Shown: positions 22,501 to 31,000 of the stretch, piece after piece | Layout of the letters: each line of letters starts with the position of its first letter | Position numbering within the stretch: position 1 is the stretch's first letter | Source of the DNA: Eurosta solidaginis | Taxonomy: Eukaryota > Arthropoda > Insecta > Diptera > Tephritidae | NCBI RefSeq assembly: GCF_040869045.1 | Contig: NC_090319.1 | Location: 345,568,302-345,632,301 of the forward strand | DNA: 64,000 bases | Reading direction: 5' to 3' | Made by a program: the position numbers and the translations under genes | Notes under the pieces: generated by a model | The model's database searches: none | What the model saw: only the letters and a program-made list of their open reading frames with translations | Told to the model about the DNA's origin: nothing

Positions 22501-23479
22501 TGGCTACATAACAATTCTGCAAAGATGTGGATGAACTGTTTTGTTGTTGTTGTGACGTATTAGCGATATTATTCAAATGTGTTGTATTAACCGTTGTTGT
22601 TGTAGCAGTAGTAGAAGCATTAATCAAATTAGTAATAGTGGACGATTGTTCAAATAGCCTAAGTCTATTTGAAGCTGCAGCGCCACCGCCTATAGATTGA
22701 TTATAGCAACCAACATTTGCGTTTTTAATATATTGCGCATTGTGACTGCTTGCTTCATTTCTATTTGATTCTGCTAAATTACTAGCATTTAAATCCATAT
22801 CATTTGCAATACGTAAAGATTTTAAATGATGTTTAATATTGTTGGATGTTGAAATAGTACTAGTAGTATTTGTAATGTTGGTTATAACAGCACCACAATC
22901 ACTAACATCCAACTTTTTTGGTCGCCTATCTCTATATACTTGTGCACTATCAATTGTATCCATAGCCGATGCAGTTGCTGCATCTTCATCACTATTACAA
23001 ACCTGTTGCTCTATCATATTTATATCAACAGCAGTAGCGCCACGTTTAGTGCAACATTGTACACAACGTAAACTACGTGGCCAATTCAAATAGGTGCACA
23101 TTTTACATGCCCACTTGGGGCATTCTGAAGTACAGGCAGTTGCTGGTGGTAATGTAATTGGCGGTACGTCTTGACTGCGCTGTGTTTGTGAGTAGTAAGC
23201 ATTAAAGCTAGATGCTTCAACGACATCAGCTGCTGCGCCACGCTGCTCTTCATCGCCATCAAATGCGGTTTGTGGTGGACTCAAACTGAAATGGCAAATG
23301 GTTTTAAATATAAGTTAGCATTTTATTTAATCTAAAATCAAAATATACCGAAATATATCCTCATTTACGTTCGGTTTTGAACCTTTGCACATAGTGCATC
23401 TAAGCGAAGAAGGAAAATTCGCATAAGTGCAATAATCACATGTCCACTTTTCCTCTTTGCTAGCATCGGAATCGGACAT
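4444..23479 (-). CDS. trbd: trabid: K29/K33/K63-linkage ubiquitin thioesterase (ZRANB1 family), nine coding exons
   Basis: OTU-family deubiquitinase. Coding exons on the minus strand: 23479-23349, 23285-22487, 22418-22196, 22119-22012, 21940-21322, 21248-21004, 10553-10342, 10278-10130, 4522-4444. All introns are GT...AG and all phases join, giving 854 codons. Three RanBP2/NZF zinc fingers (W-x-C-x2-C...C-x2-C) sit in exon 1, exon 2 and across exons 2/3. An ankyrin-like ubiquitin-binding region (exon 5) follows. The OTU domain has catalytic Cys in SAGDCLLDS (exon 5) and His in GYTRGHFSAL (exon 7). The C-terminus is acidic (GDSDEE), as in human ZRANB1. Family members edit ubiquitin chains in Wnt and innate-immune (Imd/TAK1) signalling. 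The long linker in exon 2 is Asn/Thr-rich and poorly conserved. No inactivating lesion is seen. Confidence 0.9.
4738..5320 (+). repeat. Minisatellite, five units of about 118-125 bp
   Basis: Units begin near 4740, 4862, 4980, 5098 and 5223. Each carries GGTATCAAACGAAAGGTAT, a CACTCCGCATTACAATAGGG block and TTTAGGGTTGCCACC. They lie in trabid intron 8. The upstream 110 bp (AACCGATTTAAATGAAATTTG) is a non-repeated lead-in. Confidence 0.85.
5626..5639 (+). promoter_or_regulatory. CTCF-type motif
   Basis: CCACCAGATGGCGC matches the CTCF core consensus (CCASYAGRKGGCRS) at every position. A partial match CCACTAGAGGCA lies about 55 bp upstream. It is in trabid intron 8. Motif match only; binding is inference. 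Confidence 0.4.
5953..6543 (+). repeat. 5' LTR of family A copy 2
   Basis: 591 bp, TGTCACGG...CGTTACA. It contains an ACTATAAACGCGG TATA-like site and an AATAAAGGCC polyadenylation-type signal. Confidence 0.9.
6603..7289 (+). CDS. Gag N-terminal part, ended by an in-frame TAA
   Basis: The true ATG is at 6603; the open frame starts two codons earlier at a TTG. The N-terminal SAP-like helix motif is followed by a long coiled coil with an 18-residue unit (ITSKIEAQETRMSEMSTQ) repeated about three times. The TAA at 7287-7289 stands where copy 3 has a Ser codon (TCA). The same frame stays open afterwards to 9029. So this looks like one nonsense mutation in a gag-protease-integrase tail frame, not a natural end. 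Confidence 0.8.
   Translation: MAKFSELKIQQLKKELENRGLNTTGIKIELQARLREVMESQGIDVDEYAFCPDGDETTTKIEEKNETSQTVTSTDLNMILAAIAAQTSTVSSMSSHISSQLESQEARITSKIEAQETRMSEMSTQITSKIEAQETRMSEMSTQITSKIEAQETRMVEMSTQITSKMETQLKEQEARITVQLEAQEARISSKLEARMDEKITQFEEKIEAEVDALRGRIQELQLNRPAV
7290..9029 (+). pseudogene. Gag capsid/nucleocapsid, protease and integrase C-terminal end in one frame (pol core deleted)
   Basis: In order: capsid-like region (LKGPAAEIL, AVERRYGSEHRKQIFQIEL), one CCHC zinc knuckle (CFKCGKSGHIARHC, near 7905-7950), an aspartic protease with VDTGASHSLI, then an abrupt passage near 8550-8700 to the GPY/F-type integrase tail (FLAGDLVLLYNP...WEGPYKVVKK...RRVVHLAML). RT, RNase H and the HHCC/DDE parts of integrase are absent. 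The deletion kept the frame. It cannot replicate alone and would need an autonomous relative. Confidence 0.8.
9041..9630 (+). repeat. 3' LTR of family A copy 2
   Basis: 590 bp, nearly identical to 5953-6543. It ends CGTTACA and is followed by ATAT. Confidence 0.9.
9790..9872 (+). repeat. Short repeat, inverted partner at 24575-24926
   Basis: CATTGTTTACTATATA...GGCAGCTTAAGTAGA joins directly to ATTTTCACCGATCAGCTG...TTTACAATG. Both halves occur in reverse orientation at 24892-24926 and 24575-24624, where about 267 bp separate them. The two copies bracket most of trabid. Confidence 0.6.
10130..10278 (-). CDS. trbd: trabid coding exon 8
   Basis: The acceptor is TTCGTAG. It encodes MGREEAIMRQWLDVCVTDGG to EEWLNHYRRI. 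The donor GC|GTAAGC leaves two bases. Reading through the donor meets a TAA at once (10128-10126), so an alternative short C-terminus by intron retention is possible. Confidence 0.8.
10342..10553 (-). CDS. trbd: trabid coding exon 7 (catalytic His)
   Basis: The acceptor is AACTAG. It encodes LYLPLFWDQNFC, SPIALGYTRGHFSAL with the catalytic His, and LPIHFLTQAE. The donor GAG|GTAAGC follows a complete codon. It lies 10.45 kb downstream of exon 6. Confidence 0.85.
10910..10979 (+). repeat. Left arm of a 70-bp inverted repeat (partner 14361-14430)
   Basis: An essentially identical reverse complement lies at 14361-14430 (core GAGCTCTAGGCCTCTTTTAA). The 3.4 kb between could be the body of a decayed element. 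No transposase is recognisable between the arms. Confidence 0.6.
11540..11700 (+). repeat. Short GC-richer tandem repeat
   Basis: Three imperfect units share ACTAGCGCAYCTTTATTAACTG and CATACCGGCAATAACAC. They lie in trabid intron 6. The upstream 11.15-11.5 kb is Pro/Thr-codon-like but has no recognised domain. Confidence 0.55.
11958..12376 (+). mobile_element. SINE-like (CAA)n-tailed retroelement with target duplication
   Basis: 419 bp starting CCCCAGCGGGTTAGG and ending in a (CAA)n tail. It is flanked by a perfect 13-bp duplication ACCAATGTGCTAA (11945-11957 and 12377-12389), the signature of target-primed reverse transcription. It has no coding capacity. No convincing tRNA-type A and B boxes were found, so the promoter is unknown. 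The tail matches that of the local LINE family. Confidence 0.85.
12390..15252 (+). other. Trabid intron 6 stretch without genes
   Basis: Mostly AT-rich. 13740-14290 is unlike its surroundings: GC-richer, with CCCCTATATATATTCGGCCC (TATA-like) near 13841 and a perfect 8-bp hairpin ACATCCGG/CCGGATGT at 14031-14051. It could be the remains of a retroelement promoter region. The ATTTCGATCTCAATCTGAG and ATCATCATCAGG blocks near 14305-14336 resemble end segments of other repeats. No protein is recognised. Confidence 0.35.
15253..15675 (+). mobile_element. SINE-like copy abutting the LINE
   Basis: Same family as 11958-12376, ending in eight or nine CAA units. No matching target duplication can be seen on its right because LINE sequence follows directly. 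Either the LINE inserted into the tail, or this sequence forms the LINE leader. Confidence 0.75.
15789..16052 (+). pseudogene. LINE N-terminal 2A-like motif and PHD-like finger
   Basis: GIESNPGP (15867-15890) matches the NPGP core of 2A ribosome-skipping peptides. It is followed by a cysteine cluster of the PHD pattern: CCIC, then CVSC, then W-L-H and C. 2A-like peptides are known at the N-termini of several APE-type LINEs, so recoding or a signal function is plausible. A second finger of the same pattern (CTVC..CSSCLGWCH..C) lies near 16340-16440 in another frame. Confidence 0.7.
16632..17330 (+). pseudogene. LINE AP endonuclease, frameshifted
   Basis: Readable motifs: LQLNCNGL, AIQETKL (catalytic Glu), INIYIP, ILGDFNAHH (Asp/Asn) and, after a frame change near 17170, SDHLPI. 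Together these are the full set of APE-type landmarks. The reading frame changes from one ending at 17173 to one ending at 17580. Confidence 0.8.
17558..18958 (+). pseudogene. LINE reverse transcriptase, broken frames
   Basis: KAVGPDGIAMPMLKSL, YRPISL, then after a stop near 18131 HGFRKLHSTTTAL, LDLSKAFDTVNH, PQGGVLSPLLFNFYISKLP, SYADDYTIMA (active-site YADD) and LGVTFD. The frame is lost again at 18956. Confidence 0.85.
19354..19665 (+). pseudogene. LINE C-terminal CCHC segment
   Basis: Cys/His pattern CPACNVSPHDTNHLFNC with end GLPLEDIDDNL, shared by the copies at 1797-3058 and 48.3 kb. The zinc-finger-like tail is typical of APE-type LINE pol proteins. Confidence 0.75.
19930..21003 (-). 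repeat. Three tandem units of about 360 bp abutting trabid exon 6
   Basis: Units share AAAAGGCACCGAAAATAATC, a degenerate SINE-like half (TATCCGGCAAAGGGCCATCA with CAACA tail) and, on the minus strand, GATGGTAAATTTTTAAG, a decayed copy of the exon 6 donor context. The array reaches the real donor at 21003. Confidence 0.75.
21004..21248 (-). CDS. trbd: trabid coding exon 6 (OTU core)
   Basis: The acceptor is TTTTTAG. It encodes FYTRWKEYEKW through SLEQLHIFALAHILRRPIIV to GYARFE. The donor GAAG|GTAAAT is immediately followed by three tandem units that carry decayed copies of this boundary. Confidence 0.85.
21322..21940 (-). CDS. trbd: trabid coding exon 5 (ankyrin region and catalytic Cys)
   Basis: The acceptor TTCAAAG at 21941 was chosen because it gives LGVVENNYSAVEAYLSCGG in frame. 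The nearer AG at 21967 would hit a stop. The exon ends after the catalytic loop AGDCLLDSAMQATWG and HQCGP, with donor AT|GTAAAT. Confidence 0.85.
22012..22119 (-). CDS. trbd: trabid coding exon 4
   Basis: The acceptor is CCCGTAG. It encodes a Glu/Arg/Gln-rich helix ending QVDWQWLNACL, the start of the ankyrin-like region. The donor CTGG|GTAATA leaves one base. Confidence 0.8.
22196..22418 (-). CDS. trbd: trabid coding exon 3
   Basis: The acceptor is CCATTAG. The exon completes NZF finger 3 (ACTYENWPKSLKCSMCGEP). The donor CTAG|GTTAGT leaves one base. Confidence 0.85.
22487..23285 (-). CDS. trbd: trabid coding exon 2
   Basis: The acceptor is TTTCAG at 23286-23291. The exon encodes NZF finger 2 (CKMCTYLNWP..CVQC), a long low-complexity Ser/Thr/Asn linker and the first half of NZF finger 3 (KWACH). 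The donor CAT|GTATGT falls after a complete codon. Confidence 0.85.
23349..23479 (-). CDS. trbd: trabid coding exon 1
   Basis: The ATG at 23479-23477 is followed by MSDSDASKEEKW, and NZF finger 1 has Cys pairs CDYC and CTMC. The donor after position 23349 reads CG|GTATAT and leaves two bases of an Arg codon. Confidence 0.85.
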
Positions 23480-25202
23480 TTCTTTGGCCGGTACAAAGCA
23501 AAATATTTTGAGAGATACTCAAAATGTAAAAACTACAAAAAGCTCACGTTCAAAATTCGTATATTTAAGAAAATGTGTCCAGTATATTTTGGAGCTGTTC
23601 AGAGCGCACTTCGTTCTTTGTATCCAATGCCAGTTTTAAGGTTACTTTCCAGTTGAAATTATTAAATCAAATTGTAACAATATCCTGAGCACATTAGAAC
23701 AGTCCTCTATTTGCTGGAGTAAAGACATATACTTTTTGTGTGCATGAATATTTTTATTGACGCGGTCGATGGATAATTTTATGCTGAAGGACACATAGGA
23801 CGTAGACACGTTTTTGTCGGCCAAGGACGACGAGCAGCATCAACAGATATGGAATACAAAAACAAATAAAAAAATAGGAATAATTAACCATTGGCAATGT
23901 CAATCGGACTTGTCCTTGACACTAAGTACATAAGTCAGATTAACGCTGTCTACATAGGTTCCTATGCACATATTTATGTACATATATATCTACATGTTTC
24001 CATAATTAACTTAACTTATTCATGCTTAAAAATATAAAATAGAATATAATAATGATAAGATTAGTGAATGTCTTTATTCTCAAAGCTTCCACGTACAACC
24101 ATGAAATAGGATAAAAATCGAAAATTATATTCCCTAATAGACACATACACACATTCTATATATGTACTTACACGTCTTTGACAATTTCTAATTGCGATTT
24201 TTAATTTGTGTAGGAAACAAAGAAAAAGGCAAATATCAAAACGAACAGCTAGCACAAAACTTTCACTGCACCACCACCAGTATTGGGAAAAATTACATGA
24301 AAAGTATTCCACAAAAAACCAAAAATAATCACCTCCCGCCCCTATGCTTTTAGACCTTCAACGGGTAATTGCAGCTCACACGCACTCGCACTTGTAATCG
24401 ACGTGCCGCAATTTTAGTTATCAACTTCGAATTTGTTTATTTCATGATATTTAGTTCTTTTTTTTTTTTGAATTTTTGCAAAATTGCAACAAATATCAAA
24501 AATTAATGAACTCAACTCGAGGAAAACGAAATTGGACCACAAATTTATTACTTCAATATTTTGACAGCTATAAGCATTGTAAATTTTACCAAGTAGCGCA
24601 ACTAACAGCTGATCGGTGAAAATTCGCACATTCACACGCACAGTTCTCGACTCAGTTTCAAAAAAAAACTTTAGATTATTTAATTCAAATTTTAAAGTGA
24701 GATAATCCTTACAAATTTATGTATACAGAATATATATGGCGTTTTTGTTGTTATTGAAACAATAGTTTTATTTATATTAAAGCTTTTATCATTTTTTTTT
24801 GTAACTTGGAAAAATCTCCGAACACCATTCCTTCATTATATGACATTCGACTGCCTAGTCCACTGCCTTCCACTCTATTCGCAACATAACCTCTACTTAA
24901 GCTGCCAAACTATATAGTAAACAATGGCTATAAGTTCGTTCGCAGTAATCAACACTGGAGATCGAAATGCGTTCGAAAAGCAATGTATTCAAATATGGTT
25001 GAACAAATTCATGATTCAATCACAAGGAGTTTGCTTAGCTGACACATTTGTTGACAATTGACACCATTTTGCTGCCAAATTAAATTGACATCCGTTAACT
25101 GTGTTGTTTCTTTGCGATTTTTCGAAAAAATATTAGTAATAGAAATAGGAAATAACCCTCCAAAAACGCTCCACGTCATTTTACTAGTCATTTTACGGTC
25201 AT
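23480..25202 (-). other. Trabid upstream region
   Basis: AT-rich sequence with no recognised gene. It holds the inverted partner of the repeat at 9790 (24575-24624 and 24892-24926). The trabid promoter must lie here, but no TATA or initiator stands out. Confidence 0.35.
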
Positions 25203-25678
25203 TAATCGACGCGTATTAATCTCGAGATCAATAATCCGATGGCGGAAAAAAAATGGTAATAGTCTAGTTGAGGGGTCGACTGCTAATACGCTAGCAAAAA
25301 TATCGAGAGAGGTGTCAAACGACGCGTCTTGACATCAGTATTAATAATCCGAAGGCGGAAAATAAAAATTTTAACGCGTTCAAAAGATATTAACGAAAAA
25401 CCGAAAAATGACCCGCGGGTACCTCCGAAACCGGGGGTCGGATCCATAGTATTTTTGCGCAGAACACCTTTTTGCGTTGGCGGCCTTCGGCCCCGATTAT
25501 AAAAAATAACCCTGGGCTACGCCATGCCAAGTCCGGGTGTGTGATATAACCGTGGCTACCGCCACGGTGATGCACAATTTTTTTTGGGGGTACAAACACA
25601 ACAACAACCACATGGAAATCGCCAACTTCAAATGCAAGTATCTCCGGACAGAGATAAAATTTTTCTTTTCCGCCATCG
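25203..25678 (+). repeat. Left arm of a long inverted-repeat (foldback-like) element
   Basis: Its reverse complement, in modules, lies at 38703-39110. Shared blocks: TAGTCTAGTTGAGGGGTCGA, ATCGAGAGAGGTGTCAAA, CCGGGGGTCGGATCCATAGT, ATGGAAATCGCCAACTTCAA. The copia element sits between the arms. This arm also has about 90 bp (GGCGGCCTTCGGCCCCG region) missing on the right. Confidence 0.8.
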
Positions 25679-25897
25679 TGTTGAAATTCTATTTCATGTG
25701 GCAACTCTGTTTTTCATTTGCAACTTGTAATCGCATTTTTTGCTTTGCGAATTCTTTCTTTGTATTCGCCATTTTAACTTACGAATAATTCTTTTCTATC
25801 TGTGTGTATCTAACCGACGTTGAAGTAAGTCGAAATAAACATTCTTTATTGTTCAGAAGAGCGGCTGTTTTTATTTTAAATTAGAGGACCTCCAACA
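25679..25897 (+). repeat. 5' LTR of copia element
   Basis: TGTTGAAATTC...CCTCCAACA, identical by eye to 38484-38702. Confidence 0.93.
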
Positions 25898-25935
25898 GGT
25901 TATGGGCCCAGCCCCTACATAAAGTGCTAAGAAAA

Positions 25936-27202
25936 ATGAACAATTCCTCGTTTTTTAATGTTGAGAAGTTGGATGAGTCCAACTATGACGCATGGTGCGT
26001 TCAAGTAAAAAGTATACTTGTATACAAGGAGCTCTGGGATGTGGTGTCAGGTGCACTTATGCAGCCAGCTACAGAAGCCGAAGACGCTGAACAAAAAGCA
26101 TGGAAATCGAGTGATGAGAAGGCCATGGCAACAATTGTGTTAAGCCTAACGCCAATACAAATTGCCTACGTGAAAAAATGCAAAACAGCAAAAGAAGCAT
26201 GGAGTGTGTTGCAGGATATACATCGACCAAAAGGCCCTGCGCGAAAGGTGTCTTTATTTAAGCAGCTACTGGATATGCGCATGGCAGAAAGTGATAAAGT
26301 ACAACAATATCTAAGCAATTTTTCGAGTATAGTTGAGAAGCTAGCAGAAATTGGTATAGATCTGCAGGAGGAGTTATTTGTAATAATGCTCCTAGCTAGT
26401 CTTCCGAAGTCTTTCGAAAATTTAGTTGTCGCGTTAGAGTCACGCGATGAGCTTCCAAAGCTGAGTTTGTTAAAAATTAAATTGCTTGAGGAAGAGCAAC
26501 GTCGAAAAATGAGTGTGTCGCCTATTGCAGAAAGTAGCGTGCAAGTTTTCATGGCACATGAAAAGGGTAAAAGCAGTGGCAGCAAGTCGTCGCAGCGAAG
26601 TAAATGTTCTAGAAATCGATCGAACTTAAAATGTTTTAGTTGTGGACGCACGGGTCATTTTGCTGCACAATGCAACAAAAGCAACAAAAACCAGGAACAG
26701 ACAGATAAAACAAACGAGAAACCAAAAGCATTTACTCTGTTCTCAGCGTTTGAGTCAAACAACTTGCAGTCGAACGTATGGTGTATCGATAGCGGAGCCA
26801 CGTCGCATATGTGTTGTGACAGAAACATGTTCGATGAGTTGAATGAATACAATGAAAACATTTTGTTAGCTGGTAACAAATGTATAGAAGCAATGGGAAA
26901 GGGAACAGTTCGACTAAAAGCAGAAGGGAAAGAAATCCAGCTGATTGATGTACTTTATGTTCCTGTATTGCAATGCAATTTTATTTCAGTATCGAAAGCA
27001 GTGAAAAATAACCTTTGTGTTAAATTTGCAAAAGATTTTGTCACGGTATATGAAAACAACGGCAGCGTAATATTGCGTGGAAACAAAGTTGGTGGTATAT
27101 TTTTGTTCACAGAAAATAAGAAAATGTTATTCTTTGCAGGCCAGCAGAATGAAGCAATGAAGTGGCATGCACGGTATGGTCATTTGAACTATGACAGCAT
27201 GC
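25936..27202 (+). CDS. Copia polyprotein, 5' part: gag, protease, start of integrase
   Basis: The ATG is at 25936. A gag domain of the copia type is followed by one CCHC knuckle (CFSCGRTGHFAAQC) and protease with WCIDSGATSHM (DSG catalytic triplet). It ends inside the GAG-pre-integrase region (WHARYGHLNYDSML), where the 412-like insertion begins at 27203. No stop or frameshift precedes the insertion point. Confidence 0.9.
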
Positions 27203-27703
27203 TGTAAGACGACCATCGTCACGGTCGCCATGTAAGACGACCATTGTCACGGTCGCCATGTAAGATGACCATCGTGGTCATCTTTATTCTTGCGTCGTAG
27301 TTGACGCAGGTTATCGCCCAAAAAGCTTTAACGCAACTTGAGTAAAGCACACAGTATTAATTGCGTAGACTTCTCGCACATACACTGCTTCTAATACCAA
27401 AACAAGAAACTGATGAACTTTACTCTTTAAATATATTCTTTTTAAAATTTATTTGTTGAATATAAAAATGTTCACAAACTTAGAAAATTTAATATATATG
27501 TATATATATATATATATGTGAGCTGCTGAAAACTTTGCTTCTTGACGAGTTGAATGCGCGAAATTAATTGGCGTCATTCGAAGTGACGTTTATGAAGGTA
27601 ACCCTCATGGTGAGTGATTGGTGTGGTCACAAAAATTGACGTGGTTAATATTTAATGATTGATGTTATGGTCACTCAACACTTATCATAAGGGTTGCCTT
27701 ACA
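27203..27703 (-). repeat. 3' LTR of 412-like element
   Basis: TGTAAGGCAACCC...CGTCTTACA on the minus strand. Its terminal 56 bp are two 28-bp tandem units, each holding a copy of the primer binding site. Confidence 0.9.
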
Positions 27704-27716
27704 TCATCCCCCTTTG
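27704..27716 (-). promoter_or_regulatory. Polypurine tract of 412-like element
   Basis: CAAAGGGGGATGA lies directly upstream of the 3' LTR and is the expected plus-strand primer position. Confidence 0.75.
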
Positions 27717-28061
27717 GAAAAGAAGAATTGGCCAAATTCTTCTGTCCCAAACGTGATGTATTTTATCTTAATAAAAGTTTAAGACTGTTAAACTAAATTT
27801 AAATCTACATCTATGTTTAGATCTAAATTAAAAATGAAATTCTAAAGTCTAATTCTAAAGTAGGACTTAAATTTAATTTTTATAATTAAAAACAATTTTT
27901 TGTGTTTTAATTCTACTGTATGAATTAAGTTCTTAATTTTTAATGATTGTTTAAATTTATTTGAATTCATTGTCTTTTTTTCAGGTTTGGAAGAAAAACA
28001 TTTTATTTCTAATTTAACAATAGAGATTAACTTTAAATAATCTTGAATTTAAAAATTTAAT

Positions 28062-31000
28062 TTAATTAATTTTTCTTATTCTATTTTTATGTACTATTTT
28101 TTTCTTTTTCGTTTCGTCATCAATTAACGTGACGTTTACGCCGTCAATACCTATTACGGTATACGGACCAATATAGATACTACTATGCTTGTCGCGGGGT
28201 TCTTTTTCAAGCAATACCTTGTCAAATACCTTGACAGATATTGGTTGTGAACTTTTGTTATATCCGGTTTGATTTTTTAATTTGTGTTCTGTAACTGTTT
28301 TATTCGCTATTTCGTGAGTTTTTTGAAAACGAAATCTAACTTCTTTCGAATAGTTTTCTATGTTATAAATCGGGTCTATTTTATCGGTTTGCAGTTCTTT
28401 TGGTAAATTAGCTGCTTTGCCAAATACTAATTCATATGGTGAGAATTTATTATCGAATACTGTGTTTGTTGTTGTGTTATGAAGAAAAGTGAAATATTTC
28501 AAGTAAACATCCCAGTCGGAAAAATTGGGATTTAGAAAAGATCTTAAATATTCATTGAAAACTCTGTGATTTCGCTCTACTGTGCCAAGGGTTTCATGAT
28601 GGTACGCTGTGGAAAATTTATGTTCTATTTTTAATAGTTTTGTTAACTCTGAAAAAATTTCATTTTTGTATTCGGTACCTAAATCAGTTTTAATCGTCTT
28701 CATAATGCCATATATTAGTATGAAATTTTCAAAAATAGCTGATGCGACCGTTTTTGCACTTTTGTCAGGTATCGCAATCGTTACTAAGTATTTGCTGAGA
28801 TCGCATATAATGGTGACAGCGAACTTGTTACCATTATCGGATTGAGGTAGAGGTCCTATAGTGTCAATGACAACAATGTCGAATGGCTTACATGGTGTTT
28901 CGGTTAGGACTAAATTTTCTTTTGTTTTTGGCTTAACCTTATTCAAAAGACATTTTTCGCAGTTTTTAACAAATTTCGCTATATCGCGCGTCATGCCTTT
29001 CCAATAATATTTGGTTCTGAGTTTTGCATAAACTTTTTTGCTACCGAAATGTCCTCCTAAAATTGGGTCGGTATGGTAAGTTGTTATTAATTGTTGTTTT
29101 TTGTCTTCGTCTGTCACAGTTTCTACGGGTTCGGTTAGGACGATTTCTAAATGTTTTAAAATTTTATTCCCAGTGGTTTTCAGATCTGATATCGAAAAAT
29201 ATTTAAAAAGATTATCATTTTTTTGCAATTCAATTATATTAATATTGCGCTTGCCAGCTTCTTTTTGTAGCTTCAAAAGTAATTCATCTAAATGTATTAT
29301 TTTGTTAGCACACGCAACCTTAATTAACTCAATCTTCTTGTGTTTTAGATGCGCATTTAATTCAAAATTCGTAATTTTACCACTTTTATCATAATGTATT
29401 TGTGATTTTACTCTGGGTATTTTCTTTGAAAATTTGTTTGAAAAATTATCATAAACTTGTAATTTTATGTTTTCTTTTACTTTTTCTTCTTTGAGTATTT
29501 CTTGTTGCATTAATTGTTCTTGTTTTGTCTGTGATCTTGTCTGTACTGCTAAAATTGATGTTCCTGAATTTTTTATTTCTTCTATTGTGATGCGAGAGAG
29601 TGCATCTGCTCCTACGTTCGTTTTACCTTTTATGTATTCAATAGTGAAGTTGTACTCTGCCAGTTCAAGTCTGATACGTGAAAGTTTTGAAGAGGGATCT
29701 TTCATATTGAACAAGTAAACTAATGGACGATGATCGGACTTGACTGTAAAGTGTGTGCCATATATGTATGGTCTGAACTGTTTTATTGCAAAAAATATGG
29801 CTAAAAGCTCTAACTCAATTATTGATTTCTTTTGTTCTGAATTATTAAATGATTTGGACGCGAAACAAATTGGTAAGTCAATGCCATCTTTATTTTGGCT
29901 TAAAATGGCACCACAACCAATTTTTGAAGCGTCGACAGTAATTATAAATTCCTTTTTGAAGTCTGGGTATTGGAGAATTTGAGGAGAAATTAAAGATTTT
30001 CGAAGTTTTTCAAATGCTATATCACATGATTGGTCCCATTTAAATTCCACTCTTTTCCTGCTAAGTTTATTTAAAGGTGCTGCTATGGAAGCAAAATTTG
30101 GTATAAACCTTCTGTAGTAATTGGCGAATGCCACGAATCGTCTTACTGCATCTTTATCGGAAGGTTTCGGATATTTCTTTATTGCAATTATTTTGGAATC
30201 GTCTGGAAGTAGACCTTTTGACGAACATTTGTGTCCTAGGAAAGTGACTTCTGAACGCATGAAGTTGCATTTTTCGGGATTAAGACGCAAATTAAATTTT
30301 TTGCATGTTTGAAAGACTTGTTCTAAATTTTTAAGATGGTGAGCTTCGCTGCACCCAATGACTATAAGATCATCGACATATAAAAAGGCTTGGTTTGGAG
30401 AAATTCCTGAAAAGGCAATTGACATCATTCTTGAGAATGAATTCGGAGCTACGTTTAAGCCGAATGGTAAAACTTTCCATCGAAAAGCACCGCGATCAGT
30501 GCTGAATGAAGTGATGTCTCTAGAATCTTTATTTAATGGGATTTGGTGGAAACCTGAATACAGATCCAATGTAGAAAAATATTTGGCTCTGCCTAGATTA
30601 TCAAGAATATCGTCTATTCGTGCAAGTGGGAATTTGTCTGCTATCAATTTTTTGTTTACGGCTCTAAAGTCAACACACATCCTGTAGGATTTCTGTCCAT
30701 TTGGGTTTTTCTTTGGCACAAGTATCAATGGACTATTATAGTTGGAATAGCTGTGTTCTATAAGATCGTTTTGCAATAAATTATCAACTTGTTTATTAAT
30801 TTCCTCTCTCTGACAGTATGGTAAACGGTAGTTTTTTATGTAAACAGGATTTGTATCTGTCAATCGTAATTTCTGTTCATAAAAGTTGTTAAGTGTCATA
30901 CGATCGGTCTTTAGTGCAAAAATATCATCATATTTTAGACATAAATCGAGAAGTTTTGGTTTGGCATAGTTTGGCATTTGTTTTTCTAAAATTGATTTTA

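Noticed and set aside
22839..23093. Plus-strand open frame opposite trabid exon 2
   Set aside because: Shadow of the real minus-strand exon.
25390..25704. Antisense open frame in the foldback-like arm and copia LTR
   Set aside because: It crosses the copia insertion junction and has no domain.
28609..30687. Several plus-strand open frames inside the 412-like pol
   Set aside because: Antisense shadows of the pol frame, with no motifs.
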